From: Methylobacterium sp. 2A
GTDB lineage: Bacteria; Pseudomonadota; Alphaproteobacteria; Rhizobiales; Beijerinckiaceae
Direction: 5' to 3'
NCBI RefSeq assembly: GCF_009806555.1
Contig: NZ_VUOK01000062.1
Location: 186,001-250,000, forward strand
Length of the DNA stretch: 64,000 nucleotides
The notes below the pieces were generated by a model. The model did no database searches, was not told where the DNA came from, and saw only the letters and a program-made list of their open reading frames with translations. This document shows positions 8,296 through 17,111 of this stretch, piece by piece; positions within the stretch are counted from its first letter, which is position 1; every line of letters begins with the position of its first letter. The position numbers and the translations under genes are program-made.

Positions 8296-9063
8296 CTATT
8301 CGACGATAAAATAGCCAGGGCCATTCAGGAAGGGGACCCGCCGCAGAGCCAAGCCGTTCAGTCCAAAGACCTCACGCAGGGCCGTCGTCTCTCCGGGGAA
8401 GCCGGCATCGTTGATCTCGTCCAAGACAACGACACTGCCCCGGGCGAGCCGAGGCCTAAGCACCGACAAGGCATCCCGGGTCGGGCTGAACAGATCCATG
8501 TCGAAATAAGCCAGAGCGACAATCGTTTCCGGATGAGCCGTTAAATATGGCGGCAGAGTTTCCCGCACATCGCCGGTCACAATTTCGAATTTGCGCTTGT
8601 GCGCCAGCGGTGCCATCGCCTCGCGCGCAGCGAGCACGCGTTCGAGGTAAGTATCGTAGCCGCGCGTGGTGCGCACGTTGCCCGGGCGGGCGTAGACGCT
8701 GTCGCCATCCTCGACAGCGACGTCGACGAATCCCGTGAAGGTGTCGAAGCCGATGATCCGACGGGAGTAGTGTGTCGGCTCGTAAAGGGTGCGCAGATTC
8801 AAGAAGAAGGAAAGATTTTGCCCCCAACGGCAGCCGAGCTCCATGACGACGCCGGGCACGCCAAGGATCAGGCGGTAAACATGATCCATGAAAAGCGCGC
8901 GTCCCAAGGCCAAGTGGTCCATGTGGAGGCCGAGGTTGTCGAGGCGTTCATTTTCCGGGATCGGCGAGCCGTTGAATAGATTCGTCAGTTCAGATCGCGC
9001 GGCCTGCTCGCTCTCGCTCAGCGCACGTGTGAAGCCGAGCAGGTCGTCTTGTTCGCGGTTCAT
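8296..9063 (-). CDS. Class I SAM-dependent methyltransferase (TylF/macrocin O-methyltransferase-like)
   Basis: 255 residues; first gene of a methyltransferase-glycosyltransferase-glycosyltransferase operon. The SAM-binding strand is VVMELGCRWGQNLSFF, followed by IIGFDTFTGF and the acidic YFDMDLFSPTRDAL motif, a pattern like the TylF family in which aspartates bind a metal that positions a sugar hydroxyl. An O-methyltransferase acting on a surface sugar is the likely role. It is read toward the glycosyltransferases and preceded by an AT-rich spacer of about 400 bp. Confidence 0.8.
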   Translation of the reverse strand: MNREQDDLLGFTRALSESEQAARSELTNLFNGSPIPENERLDNLGLHMDHLALGRALFMDHVYRLILGVPGVVMELGCRWGQNLSFFLNLRTLYEPTHYSRRIIGFDTFTGFVDVAVEDGDSVYARPGNVRTTRGYDTYLERVLAAREAMAPLAHKRKFEIVTGDVRETLPPYLTAHPETIVALAYFDMDLFSPTRDALSVLRPRLARGSVVVLDEINDAGFPGETTALREVFGLNGLALRRVPFLNGPGYFIVE

Positions 9064-9461
9064 GGATGCCTACCTCCTGCCAGGGCTTGGTATCGAGGGA
9101 TATAGACATGATCTAAGCAAAATATCTTTCTAGTACTTATCTATCTTATTATCGAACCCCTGCCGACTCTTGAAGCATATAGAAGCCTTTTGTGAATCAA
9201 TCAGGGATTTGCACCTATGAGCCTTAGAAATCAACATCTTTGTTACACTACGATAGACCAATTATATAATACTATCTACAAAGATCTTTACTCAGATATA
9301 CATAGTAAATTGCAAGAAAACCTAAAGATACTATTCACACGCTCGGAAATAATAGCGATAACGCCCGGCATGAAAATCTAAGACACACTATGGGAACAGG
9401 CCTTCCCAGACTCATCCGGGCCATTCGACGTAGATCGAAGGCTGAGAGGGAGACGTGCACC
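9064..9461. other. AT-rich intergenic region upstream of the methyltransferase operon
   Basis: Nearly 400 bp of strongly AT-rich DNA, in sharp contrast to the window as a whole. It must contain the leftward promoter of the methyltransferase operon, but no clear -35/-10 pair could be fixed. A 54-codon open frame lies inside it on the plus strand (listed separately). The composition suggests recently acquired DNA or a silencer-bound promoter region. Confidence 0.6.
9217..9381 (+). CDS. Candidate small protein in AT-rich spacer
   Basis: An ATG-to-TAA frame of 54 residues in the AT-rich spacer. Its translation is not the Arg/Pro-rich kind given by shadows: it looks like an amphipathic, helix-forming peptide (for example LYNTIYKDLYSDIHSKLQEN, then ILFTRSEIIA). 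No good ribosome-binding site; an AGGG lies about 10 bases ahead. In AT-rich DNA an open frame of this length is uncommon but not remarkable by chance. No family recognised; it could be a remnant of a larger transferred gene. Confidence 0.3.
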   Translation: MSLRNQHLCYTTIDQLYNTIYKDLYSDIHSKLQENLKILFTRSEIIAITPGMKI

Positions 9462-10415
9462 TTAAAGATCGGGGCCGCTAGCCGTCGCTCCAGATGGCCG
9501 ATTGTCAGCGGGCACAAAATCCAACACGTGGCACGCCCACCAGCGATACGGCGCCCCGGCAATCAAACGACTGATCAACTGTAAATTGGGTGTGCTGTCG
9601 TCCTCTCGCTCGCTCGACCGCTCATGAAAGATGTGAAAGCGCCCGCGTCGATATTCGCAAGCCGTTACCGTCCAGTGGGAGCGCGTGGCACGCACCGCGG
9701 TCCACGCGCCCCGCGCCAGGGGCACCCGGCATGGGCCGGGGAGATCGATCATGATCGCTGATCCTGTGGCGACAGTACGATCCACAACGATGACAACATC
9801 CTCGCCGGCGCGAAGCCTCCGATAGACATCTCGGACATTTTGCGTGCTGAGCATCATCTCACCGCCATTTGTGCAAAGACACAAATTGCGATTTATGCAC
9901 CGGTGAATTTTGCCAATCCAAGGAGATAGGCCGGGTATTCTGTCATAGATATCTGATGTGATCCAATGCGTTTTACTGCCGCTTTTCGCCAGCCACGCCA
10001 CCGCAGGATAGAGCGAGCCGTAGTGAAACATAAAGTGGACCGTGCCACGCCGACATGCAGTGTGGCGGTCCGCGGTCTCGCCCCGAGACGGAGCGGGCGG
10101 TAGGCTGTCCGCCAGGCGCGGCAGAGCGAGCCCCTCCCACTCCGCCCGCGAAAAGTGGATATACCGCCCCACGAGCCAGACGAGCCGACGCCACGGCGGT
10201 TGTTCAGGCGCCAGACGGAACAAGGACCGCCAGGCCATGGGGCGAACCGAATAGCGGCCTGTTCCGCTCGACAACCAATCATAACCCAGGCCGGCATGAA
10301 TAACGCCGCGAACCGTTGCCCAGCCGCGCCCAAGACGAAGGGGAAGATGATGCGCGACCAACATCAACACCGCGGCATCAAGCGCGACGAATGTCCCCTG
10401 GATCCAGCGACGCAT
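9462..10415 (-). CDS. Acyltransferase-like protein (LpxL/HtrB-type fold suspected)
   Basis: 317 residues, with a hydrophobic N-terminal segment (FVALDAAVLMLVAHHLPLRLG). The middle (VHFMFHYGSLYPAVAWL) and LRAGEDVVIVVDRTVATGS line up by eye with the His-containing and glycine/aspartate motifs of lipid A acyltransferases, but the classic HxxxxD/E motif is not clean. A role in acylating a lipid or glycan would fit the neighbouring surface-sugar genes. The 5' region is more AT-rich than the core. Treat the family as tentative. Confidence 0.5.
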   Translation of the reverse strand: MRRWIQGTFVALDAAVLMLVAHHLPLRLGRGWATVRGVIHAGLGYDWLSSGTGRYSVRPMAWRSLFRLAPEQPPWRRLVWLVGRYIHFSRAEWEGLALPRLADSLPPAPSRGETADRHTACRRGTVHFMFHYGSLYPAVAWLAKSGSKTHWITSDIYDRIPGLSPWIGKIHRCINRNLCLCTNGGEMMLSTQNVRDVYRRLRAGEDVVIVVDRTVATGSAIMIDLPGPCRVPLARGAWTAVRATRSHWTVTACEYRRGRFHIFHERSSEREDDSTPNLQLISRLIAGAPYRWWACHVLDFVPADNRPSGATASGPDL

Positions 10416-10877
10416 TCAGCCTCTCTCCTCGAATTGCCCAAGACTTGCCGCACACGCACCGGCCGCGCATGTCGTAAGGATGTTTGGCGCAGAATGTATG
10501 ACGAGGAAATGGGATCAAACCGAGCACGTTGTATTGATAATATAAGATCCATCGATCACAGACAACGGAATGTCTTTCGGTATCTTTCATCGTTTATAAA
10601 GACCATTGGCCTTTCGCTTGTTCAGGGTATGGCCTCGCACAATTCTCTAGAATCTGTCCATGGGCCCAACACAAGGGACTATTTCCTTGTCATCTAACGA
10701 ATTATACTGATCTTAGATAAGAATCCCCTACCGCCGGCGTTCGAATCCTCGGGGCAGGGGCGCGCAACCGGCCCCCCGGGCGCCGATCCCCCCGCCGCGA
10801 TTGCCATGCGTCGCGGACGCTCCGATTTGACCTGACCGTATCGGGTAGGCCAGTCAGGTTCGGAACGAGAGATCGCC
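10416..10877. other. Intergenic region at the right end of the AT-rich accessory stretch
   Basis: About 460 bp with no supported gene. It starts AT-rich (10490-10720) and becomes GC-rich from about 10730, so the compositional border of the accessory stretch lies here. It must hold the divergent promoters for the acyltransferase-like gene and the aas-type gene. A GTTCGAATCC string near 10739 recalls a tRNA T-loop, but the flanking bases do not form a T-arm. Confidence 0.5.
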
Positions 10878-13800
10878 ATGTTCCGTACCCTGATGACTGC
10901 GCGGCGCTTCGCGCCACTGTTCTGGTGCCAGTTCTTCTCGGCGTTCAACGACAATTTCCTGAAGAACGCGCTGGCCTTCCTGATCCTGTTCGGGATCAGC
11001 GGCGAGGCCGATGCCCATGCCGGCGTCCTGGTGACGCTGGCGAGCGCGGTCTTCATCGGGCCGTTCTTCATCCTGTCGGGCCTCGGCGGCCAATGGGCCG
11101 ACCGGTACGACAAGGCGCTGATGGCCCGCCGGCTCAAGTTCGCGGAGATCTTCGCGGCCGGCACCGCGGTGCTGGGCTTCCTGCTCCATTCCGTGCCGGT
11201 GCTGTTCGTGGCGCTCGGCCTGTTCGGGACGATCGCGGCCCTGTTCGGCCCGATCAAGTACGGCATCCTTCCGGATCACCTGCGCCGCGAAGAATTGCCC
11301 GCCGGCAACGCGCTGGTGGAGGCGGCGACCTTCCTGGCGATCCTGCTCGGGACGATCGCGGCCGGGGCCGCATCGGCGATGGGCGGGTCCGGGCTGCTGT
11401 TCGGCGCCCTCGTGATGGGCTTCGCCGTCCTGTGCTGGCTCTCGGCCCGGATGATCCCGGCGACCGGGGAGGGGGCGCCGGACCTGCGGGTCGATCCGAA
11501 CGTCGCCCGCTCGACCCTGTCGCTGCTGCGCGACCTCCGGGCCGACACGCGCCTGTGGCGCGGCTCGCTGATCGTGAGCTGGTTCTGGCTGGTCGGCGTG
11601 GTGGTGCTCTCGCTCCTGCCCGTGCTGGTGCGCGACGCCTTCAACGGCACCGAGACCGTGATCACGCTGCTGCTCGCGCTGTTCTCCATCGGCATCGCCC
11701 TGGGCTCGGGGTTGGCCTCGTGGCTCGCGAGCGGCCGGATCGTGCTGCTGCCGACGCCCGCCGGCGCGGTGCTGATGGGCCTGTTCGGCCTCGACCTCGC
11801 CTGGACGATCGGACACCTGCCGGCGCCGCCCGCGGATCCGATCGGCCCGCTCGGCCTCCTCCGGACCGGCCACGGCCTGCGCACCGGGATCGACTTCCTG
11901 GGGCTCGCGATCTCCGGCGGCCTCTACATCGTCCCGTCCTTCGCGGCGGTGCAGGCCTGGGCCGAGAAGGCGATGCGGGCGCGGATCATCGGCGCGGTCA
12001 ACGTCATGACGGCGGCCTTCATGGTGGCCGGAACGCTGGCGCTCGCCGCGCTCCAGGCGGCCGGTCTTTCCATCGCGAGCCTGCTCGCGCTCGTCGCGGT
12101 GCTGAACCTGATCGTCGGCGCGATCGTGTTCGCGATCCTGCCGACCAGCCCGTTCCGCGACGCCCTGTCGATCCTGTTCCGGGCCTTCTACCGGCTGGAG
12201 GTGCGCGGCTTCGACAACATCGCGGCGGCCGGGCCGAACGCCATCATCGCCCTGAACCACGTCTCGTTCCTCGACGCGCCGCTCGCCCTCTCGCTCCTCG
12301 ATCAGGAGCCGGTCTTCGCGGTCGACAGCGGGATCGCGCAGCGCTGGTGGGTACGGCCGTTCCTGCGCGTCACCAAGGCGATGCCGCTCGACCCGACGCG
12401 CCCGCTCGCGACGCGGACGCTGATCAACGCGGTCAAGGGCGGCGAGACCCTGATCATCTTCCCCGAGGGGCGGCTCACCGTCACCGGCAGCCTGATGAAG
12501 GTCTATGACGGCGCCGGGCTGATCGCCGACAAGTCCGGCGCGATGGTCGTGCCGGTGAAGATCGACGGGCTGGAGCGCACCACCTTCTCGCGCCTGTCGC
12601 GGCGGCAGGTCAGCCGCAAGTGGTGGCCGAAGGTGACCGTGACGGTGATGCCGCCGGTGCGCCTCACCGTCGATCCCGCCCTCAAGGGCAAGGCACGGCG
12701 GCAGGCGGCGGGGGCGGCCCTCTACGGGATCATGTCGGATCTCGTGTTCCGCACCGCCGCCATCGACCGCGGCCTGATGGCGGCTCTGATCGAGGCGGGC
12801 GACCTCCACGGCTGGCGCCGCAACGCCCTGGAGGACCCGGTCGGCGGGCGCCTCAGCTACGGCCGGCTCGTGATGGGCGCCAACATCCTGGGCCGCAAGC
12901 TGATGCCGCTGGCGCCCGTGGGCGGCCGGATCGGCGTCATGCTGCCGAACGCCAACGGCGCCGCGGTGACGCTGTTCGCGCTCGCCTCCGCCGGCCGGGT
13001 GCCGGCGATGATCAATTTCTCGGCGGGTGCCGCCAACGTGCTCTCGGCCTGCCGGGCGGCGGAGGTCAGCAAGGTCCTGACCTCGCGCGCGTTCATCGAG
13101 AAGGGGCGGCTCGGGCCGCTGATCGAGGCGATTCGCGGCTCCGTGGAGTTGATCTACCTGGAGGACGTGCGGGCCGGCATCACGACCGGGGACAAGATCC
13201 GCGGCTTCCTCAGCCCCCGCCGCCCCCTGGTGGCGCGCTCCGGCGAGGATCCGGCCGCGGTCCTGTTCACCTCGGGCAGCGAGGGCACGCCGAAGGGCGT
13301 CGTGCTGGCCAACCGCTGCATGCTCGCCAACGTGGCGCAGGTCGCGGCCCGGATCGATTTCGGGCCGATGGACAAGGTGTTCAACGTCCTGCCGGTGTTC
13401 CACGCCTTCGGGCTCACGGCCGGGCTGGTCCTGCCCCTGGTCTCGGGGGTGCCGGTCTACCTCTACCCGTCGCCGCTGCATTACCGGATCGTGCCGGAGC
13501 TGATCTACGGCTCGAACAGCACGGTCCTGTTCGGGACCGACACGTTCCTCACGGGCTATGCCCGCGCCGCCCATTCCTACGACCTGCGCTCGCTGCGCTA
13601 CGTCGTGGCCGGCGCCGAGGCCGTGAAGGAGACCACCCGGAAGACCTGGGCGGAAAAGTTCGGGCTGCGCATCCTGGAGGGCTACGGCGTCACCGAGTGC
13701 GGGCCGGTGGTGGCGCTCAACACGCCGATGTTCAACCGCTTCGGCACGGTCGGGCGGATCCTGCCGGGCATCGAGACGCGGCTGGAGCCGGTGCCGGGGA

Positions 13801-14291
13801 TCGAGGAGGGCGGCCGCCTCTCGGTGAAGGGCCCCAACATCATGCTGGGCTACCTGCGCGCCGAGAAGCCCGGGGTGCTGGAGCCGCCGCCCGGCGGCTG
13901 GCACGACACCGGCGACATCGTGGCGATCGACGCGATGGGCTTCGTGACGATCAAGGGCCGGGCGAAGCGCTTCGCCAAGATCGCGGGCGAGATGGTGTCG
14001 CTCGCCGGCATCGAGGCGCTGGCGGCCGAGCTCTGGCCCGACCGCCTGAGCGCGGTGGCGGCGGTGCCGGACTCGCGCAAGGGCGAGCGCCTGATCCTGT
14101 TCACGCAGGCGAAGGACGCGACGCGATCCGCCTACCAGAGCTTCGCCAAGGGCCGCGGCGCCTCCGACGTCGCGATCCCCGCCGAGGTGGTGGTGGTCGA
14201 GGCGATCCCGATGCTCGGCACCGGCAAGATCGATCAGGTTGCGGTCACCAAGCTGGCGCTGGAGCGGGCCAAGGAATCCGCCGCGGCCTGA
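10878..14291 (+). CDS. aas: Acyl-[ACP]-phospholipid O-acyltransferase / acyl-ACP ligase fused to an LplT-like transporter
   Basis: A 1137-residue three-part membrane enzyme for salvaging lysophospholipids. Residues 1 to about 420 are an MFS transporter resembling LplT (starts FAPLFWCQFFSAFNDNFLKN), which would flip lysophospholipid inward. About 430-620 is a PlsC-type acyltransferase with the NHVSFLD motif (His461, Asp466) and FPEGR (528-532). About 640-1137 is an AMP-binding ligase with the P-loop-like TSGSEGTPKG (798-807) and the C-terminal GTGKID. In E. coli LplT and Aas are separate proteins; such fusions are common in alphaproteobacteria. ATG start with a weak GAGA upstream. It stands alone, and a long antisense frame over it is a GC shadow. 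Confidence 0.93.
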   Translation: MFRTLMTARRFAPLFWCQFFSAFNDNFLKNALAFLILFGISGEADAHAGVLVTLASAVFIGPFFILSGLGGQWADRYDKALMARRLKFAEIFAAGTAVLGFLLHSVPVLFVALGLFGTIAALFGPIKYGILPDHLRREELPAGNALVEAATFLAILLGTIAAGAASAMGGSGLLFGALVMGFAVLCWLSARMIPATGEGAPDLRVDPNVARSTLSLLRDLRADTRLWRGSLIVSWFWLVGVVVLSLLPVLVRDAFNGTETVITLLLALFSIGIALGSGLASWLASGRIVLLPTPAGAVLMGLFGLDLAWTIGHLPAPPADPIGPLGLLRTGHGLRTGIDFLGLAISGGLYIVPSFAAVQAWAEKAMRARIIGAVNVMTAAFMVAGTLALAALQAAGLSIASLLALVAVLNLIVGAIVFAILPTSPFRDALSILFRAFYRLEVRGFDNIAAAGPNAIIALNHVSFLDAPLALSLLDQEPVFAVDSGIAQRWWVRPFLRVTKAMPLDPTRPLATRTLINAVKGGETLIIFPEGRLTVTGSLMKVYDGAGLIADKSGAMVVPVKIDGLERTTFSRLSRRQVSRKWWPKVTVTVMPPVRLTVDPALKGKARRQAAGAALYGIMSDLVFRTAAIDRGLMAALIEAGDLHGWRRNALEDPVGGRLSYGRLVMGANILGRKLMPLAPVGGRIGVMLPNANGAAVTLFALASAGRVPAMINFSAGAANVLSACRAAEVSKVLTSRAFIEKGRLGPLIEAIRGSVELIYLEDVRAGITTGDKIRGFLSPRRPLVARSGEDPAAVLFTSGSEGTPKGVVLANRCMLANVAQVAARIDFGPMDKVFNVLPVFHAFGLTAGLVLPLVSGVPVYLYPSPLHYRIVPELIYGSNSTVLFGTDTFLTGYARAAHSYDLRSLRYVVAGAEAVKETTRKTWAEKFGLRILEGYGVTECGPVVALNTPMFNRFGTVGRILPGIETRLEPVPGIEEGGRLSVKGPNIMLGYLRAEKPGVLEPPPGGWHDTGDIVAIDAMGFVTIKGRAKRFAKIAGEMVSLAGIEALAAELWPDRLSAVAAVPDSRKGERLILFTQAKDATRSAYQSFAKGRGASDVAIPAEVVVVEAIPMLGTGKIDQVAVTKLALERAKESAAA

Positions 14292-14461
14292 GAGGGCGCC
14301 CACACCGGACCGGAACCGTCACGCCGCATCACCCAAACGGAGGATGCGACAACCCCTGGTATGCATTGGTATCACGAATACAGTCCCGATTCGATCGAGA
14401 GAGGCGATCGAGCCACCGGGCTGGATGTCGTCGTCGCGGATTGCATCGAGAGGGGCAGATC

Positions 14462-14677
14462 ATGGCGAAGGAGGGACACGTTCCGGCTTGGTTGGCGAGA
14501 CGGACGTATTTCAAGCGCGTCGGGCGCTGGCTGAAGCCCGGCAGGACCCGTGGACCCGAATCGGGTCCCGAGGCCGCGGCGGCGCCGTTCGCGTTGAACG
14601 TGGTGCCGTTTCCGGTCCGGATCGATCGGCCGGAACGGCCCGACTTCACGGATCGGCGCAGCATCGGCATGGCGTAA
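14462..14677 (+). CDS. Small basic protein of unknown function
   Basis: 71-residue protein starting MAKEGHVPAWLARRTYFKRV, preceded by a purine-rich GAGAGGGGCAG site. The N-terminal half is strongly basic and could bind nucleic acid or membrane; the C-terminal half is Pro/Arg-rich. No domain recognised. The good start region and sensible composition support a real gene, but it could be a chance frame. Confidence 0.45.
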   Translation: MAKEGHVPAWLARRTYFKRVGRWLKPGRTRGPESGPEAAAAPFALNVVPFPVRIDRPERPDFTDRRSIGMA

Positions 14678-14828
14678 CCGGGAACGCGGGGGCGGACGCG
14701 TCCGAACGAAAGCGCGCAGCCGTGCCCGATGGCAACACGATCGGGCACGGCTCGCGGCCGGGCTTGCCTGCGCGGTAGGAACCGGGAATCCTGCGCGCCG
14801 GAGAGCGGATCCGGACCTCGGAGGAGAC

Positions 14829-16967
14829 GTGCCGCAGGACGGGCTCGACGCCGATGGAGGGGGAGCCCGGGCGCGGCGCGTGTTCCCGCCTGCCGGCCTC
14901 ATGGCGGCCGTCCTGGCCGTGGGGGCGGGCCTGTCGGCGGTCGGCCTCGGCACCGTCTGGCTCTACGCCGCGGCACTGCCCCCCCTCGACCTCGCCCCCG
15001 CTGCGGCGCGCTCCACCGTGGTGCTCGACCGATCCGGCACGCTGCTGCGCCCCTTCGCGACCGCGGACGGGCGCTGGCGCCTGCCGGTCACCGCGGAGGC
15101 GGTCGATCCGCGCTTCCGGGCGATGCTGCTCGCCTACGAGGACCGCCGCTTCGCGCATCATCCCGGCATCGACCCGGCGGCCCTGCTGCGGGCCGCGGGT
15201 CAATGGCTGACGCGGGGGCGCATCGTCTCGGGCGGCTCGACCCTGTCGATGCAGGTGGCCCGCCTGGTCGAGCCGCGGCGCGAACGCTCCCTCGACGCCA
15301 AGCTCCGGCAGATGGTGCGCGCCGTGACGCTCGAACGGCGCCTGGGCAAGCCCGGGATGCTCGACCTCTACCTCGCCCTCGCCCCCTATGGCGGCCCGCT
15401 GGAGGGCGTCCGGGCGGCGAGCCTCGCCTATTTCGGGCGGGAGCCCGCGCGGCTGACGGCGGCGCAGGCCGCGCTCCTCGTCGCCCTGCCGCAATCCCCC
15501 GAGGCGCGCCGGCCCGACCGCTTCCCGGACCGCGCCCGCGCCGCCCGCGACCGCGTGCTGGACATCGCCAGCGCCCGGGGCGTCCTGACCGAAGCGGAGG
15601 CCGAGGCCGCCAAGGCGGAGCCGGTTCCGACCGGGCGAAAACCCTTCCCGATGCTCGCCGCGCACGCCGCCGAGGAGGCGATCGCGGCCGATCCGACGAA
15701 CCCGGCGATCCGCCTCGCCATCGACGCGCCGTTGCAGGCGCGGCTGGAGGCGCTGGCGGCGGAACGCGCCGCCGCGGCCGGCCCCGACCTCTCGGCCGCG
15801 ATCCTCGTCCTCGACAACCGGGACGGGCGCATCCTCGCCCAGGTGGGCAGCGCCGGCTACCTGGATGCGACCCGGCGCGGCGCGATCGACATGACGCTGG
15901 CGATCCGCTCGCCCGGCTCCGCCCTGAAGCCGTTCGTCTACGCGATGGCGTTCGAAGATGGTCTGGCCCATCCCGAGACGCTGCTGGAGGACCGCCCGAC
16001 GCGCTTCTCAGCGAGCTACGCCCCGGAGAATTTCGACCTGACCTTCCAGGGCACGGTCACGGCCCGGCGGGCGCTGCAACTGTCGCTCAACGTGCCCGCG
16101 GTGGCGCTGATGGAGGCGGTCGGCCCGGCGCGCTTCATCGCGCGGCTGCGCGCGGCCGGCGCCGGGATCCAGCTGCCGCGCGAGGCGGCGCCCGGCCTGC
16201 CGGTGGCGCTCGGCGGCCTCGGCATCACGCTGACCGACCTCGCGCGGCTCTATGCCGGCCTCAGTCGCGGCGGCACGCTGCCCGACCTCCTGCGCCACGC
16301 CGAGGCGGCGCCGGGATCCGGGCATCGGATCGCCGGCCGGGTGGCGGCTTGGTACGTCGCCGACATCCTGCGCGGCACGCCGCCGCCGGAGAACGCGCTT
16401 CCGAACCGCATCGCCTACAAGACCGGCACCTCCTACGGCTACCGCGACGCCTGGGCGGCCGGGTTCGACCGGCGCGTGACCGTGGCGGTCTGGGTCGGCC
16501 GGCCGGACGGGGCGGCGGTTCCGGGCCTCGTCGGACGGATCGTCGCGGCCCCGATCCTGTTCGATGCCTTCGCGCGCCTCGGCGGCGACCCCGAGCCAAT
16601 CTCCCGTCCCGCCGACACCCTGATGGCGGAATCCGGCAGCCTGCCGCCGCCGCTGCAGCGGCTCGGTCGGGACATGGCCGGCGCACCGGGCCCGACCGTG
16701 CGGATCGCCTATCCTCCGGATGGCGCACGAATCGACCTCGGTCTGACACCCGGCGGGCACGGCCGCGACGGCGCGGCCGGGGCGCCGGGGCTCGCCCTCA
16801 AGGCTTCGGGCGGGGTCCCGCCGCTCACGTGGCTGATCGATGGTCAGCCGGTCGCACACGCGCTTCGGCACCGCGCCGAATGGATTCCGCAAGGCGCCGG
16901 CTTCGTCCGTATCTCCGTCCTCGATGCAACGGGCGCGAGTGACAGCGTTGCGGTCCGGCTCGAATAG
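14829..16967 (+). CDS. pbpC: Penicillin-binding protein 1C
   Basis: 712-residue bifunctional peptidoglycan synthase. One N-terminal membrane anchor (about 23-48) is followed by the GT51 glycosyltransferase domain: EDRRFAHHPGID with catalytic Glu104, then GGSTLSMQVARL. The transpeptidase domain shows SPGSALKP (nucleophile Ser364, Lys367), SLN and KTGTS (Lys531). The C-terminal 90 residues match the BiPBP_C domain of PBP1C. The start is a GTG at 14829 right after GAGGAG. E. coli pbpC is linked to an alpha-2-macroglobulin gene (yfhM); none is seen next to it here. Confidence 0.95.
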   Translation: MPQDGLDADGGGARARRVFPPAGLMAAVLAVGAGLSAVGLGTVWLYAAALPPLDLAPAAARSTVVLDRSGTLLRPFATADGRWRLPVTAEAVDPRFRAMLLAYEDRRFAHHPGIDPAALLRAAGQWLTRGRIVSGGSTLSMQVARLVEPRRERSLDAKLRQMVRAVTLERRLGKPGMLDLYLALAPYGGPLEGVRAASLAYFGREPARLTAAQAALLVALPQSPEARRPDRFPDRARAARDRVLDIASARGVLTEAEAEAAKAEPVPTGRKPFPMLAAHAAEEAIAADPTNPAIRLAIDAPLQARLEALAAERAAAAGPDLSAAILVLDNRDGRILAQVGSAGYLDATRRGAIDMTLAIRSPGSALKPFVYAMAFEDGLAHPETLLEDRPTRFSASYAPENFDLTFQGTVTARRALQLSLNVPAVALMEAVGPARFIARLRAAGAGIQLPREAAPGLPVALGGLGITLTDLARLYAGLSRGGTLPDLLRHAEAAPGSGHRIAGRVAAWYVADILRGTPPPENALPNRIAYKTGTSYGYRDAWAAGFDRRVTVAVWVGRPDGAAVPGLVGRIVAAPILFDAFARLGGDPEPISRPADTLMAESGSLPPPLQRLGRDMAGAPGPTVRIAYPPDGARIDLGLTPGGHGRDGAAGAPGLALKASGGVPPLTWLIDGQPVAHALRHRAEWIPQGAGFVRISVLDATGASDSVAVRLE

Positions 16968-17111
16968 CCGGACACGGTCGATCGATTGCAACGCGGAAGC
17001 TTGGCCGCACCGAAGTTTTGCATGAATTTGCACTATCGGGCGCAGAAATATTCATACGGAGATTCATCGGTCATCAACGAATAGGAGCATAAACACGCCT
17101 TCGTGAGGTTC

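Noticed and set aside
10730..10775. tRNA-like T-loop string (GTTCGAATCC) at the end of the AT-rich region
   Set aside because: The flanking bases do not form a 5-bp T-stem and no acceptor or anticodon arm is present, so it is not a tRNA or a convincing attachment-site remnant.
10854..14303. 1149-codon open frame antisense to the aas-type gene
   Set aside because: The translation is a low-complexity Arg/His/Gln/Gly/Asp-rich shadow with no domain; it mirrors the codon bias of the real gene on the other strand.
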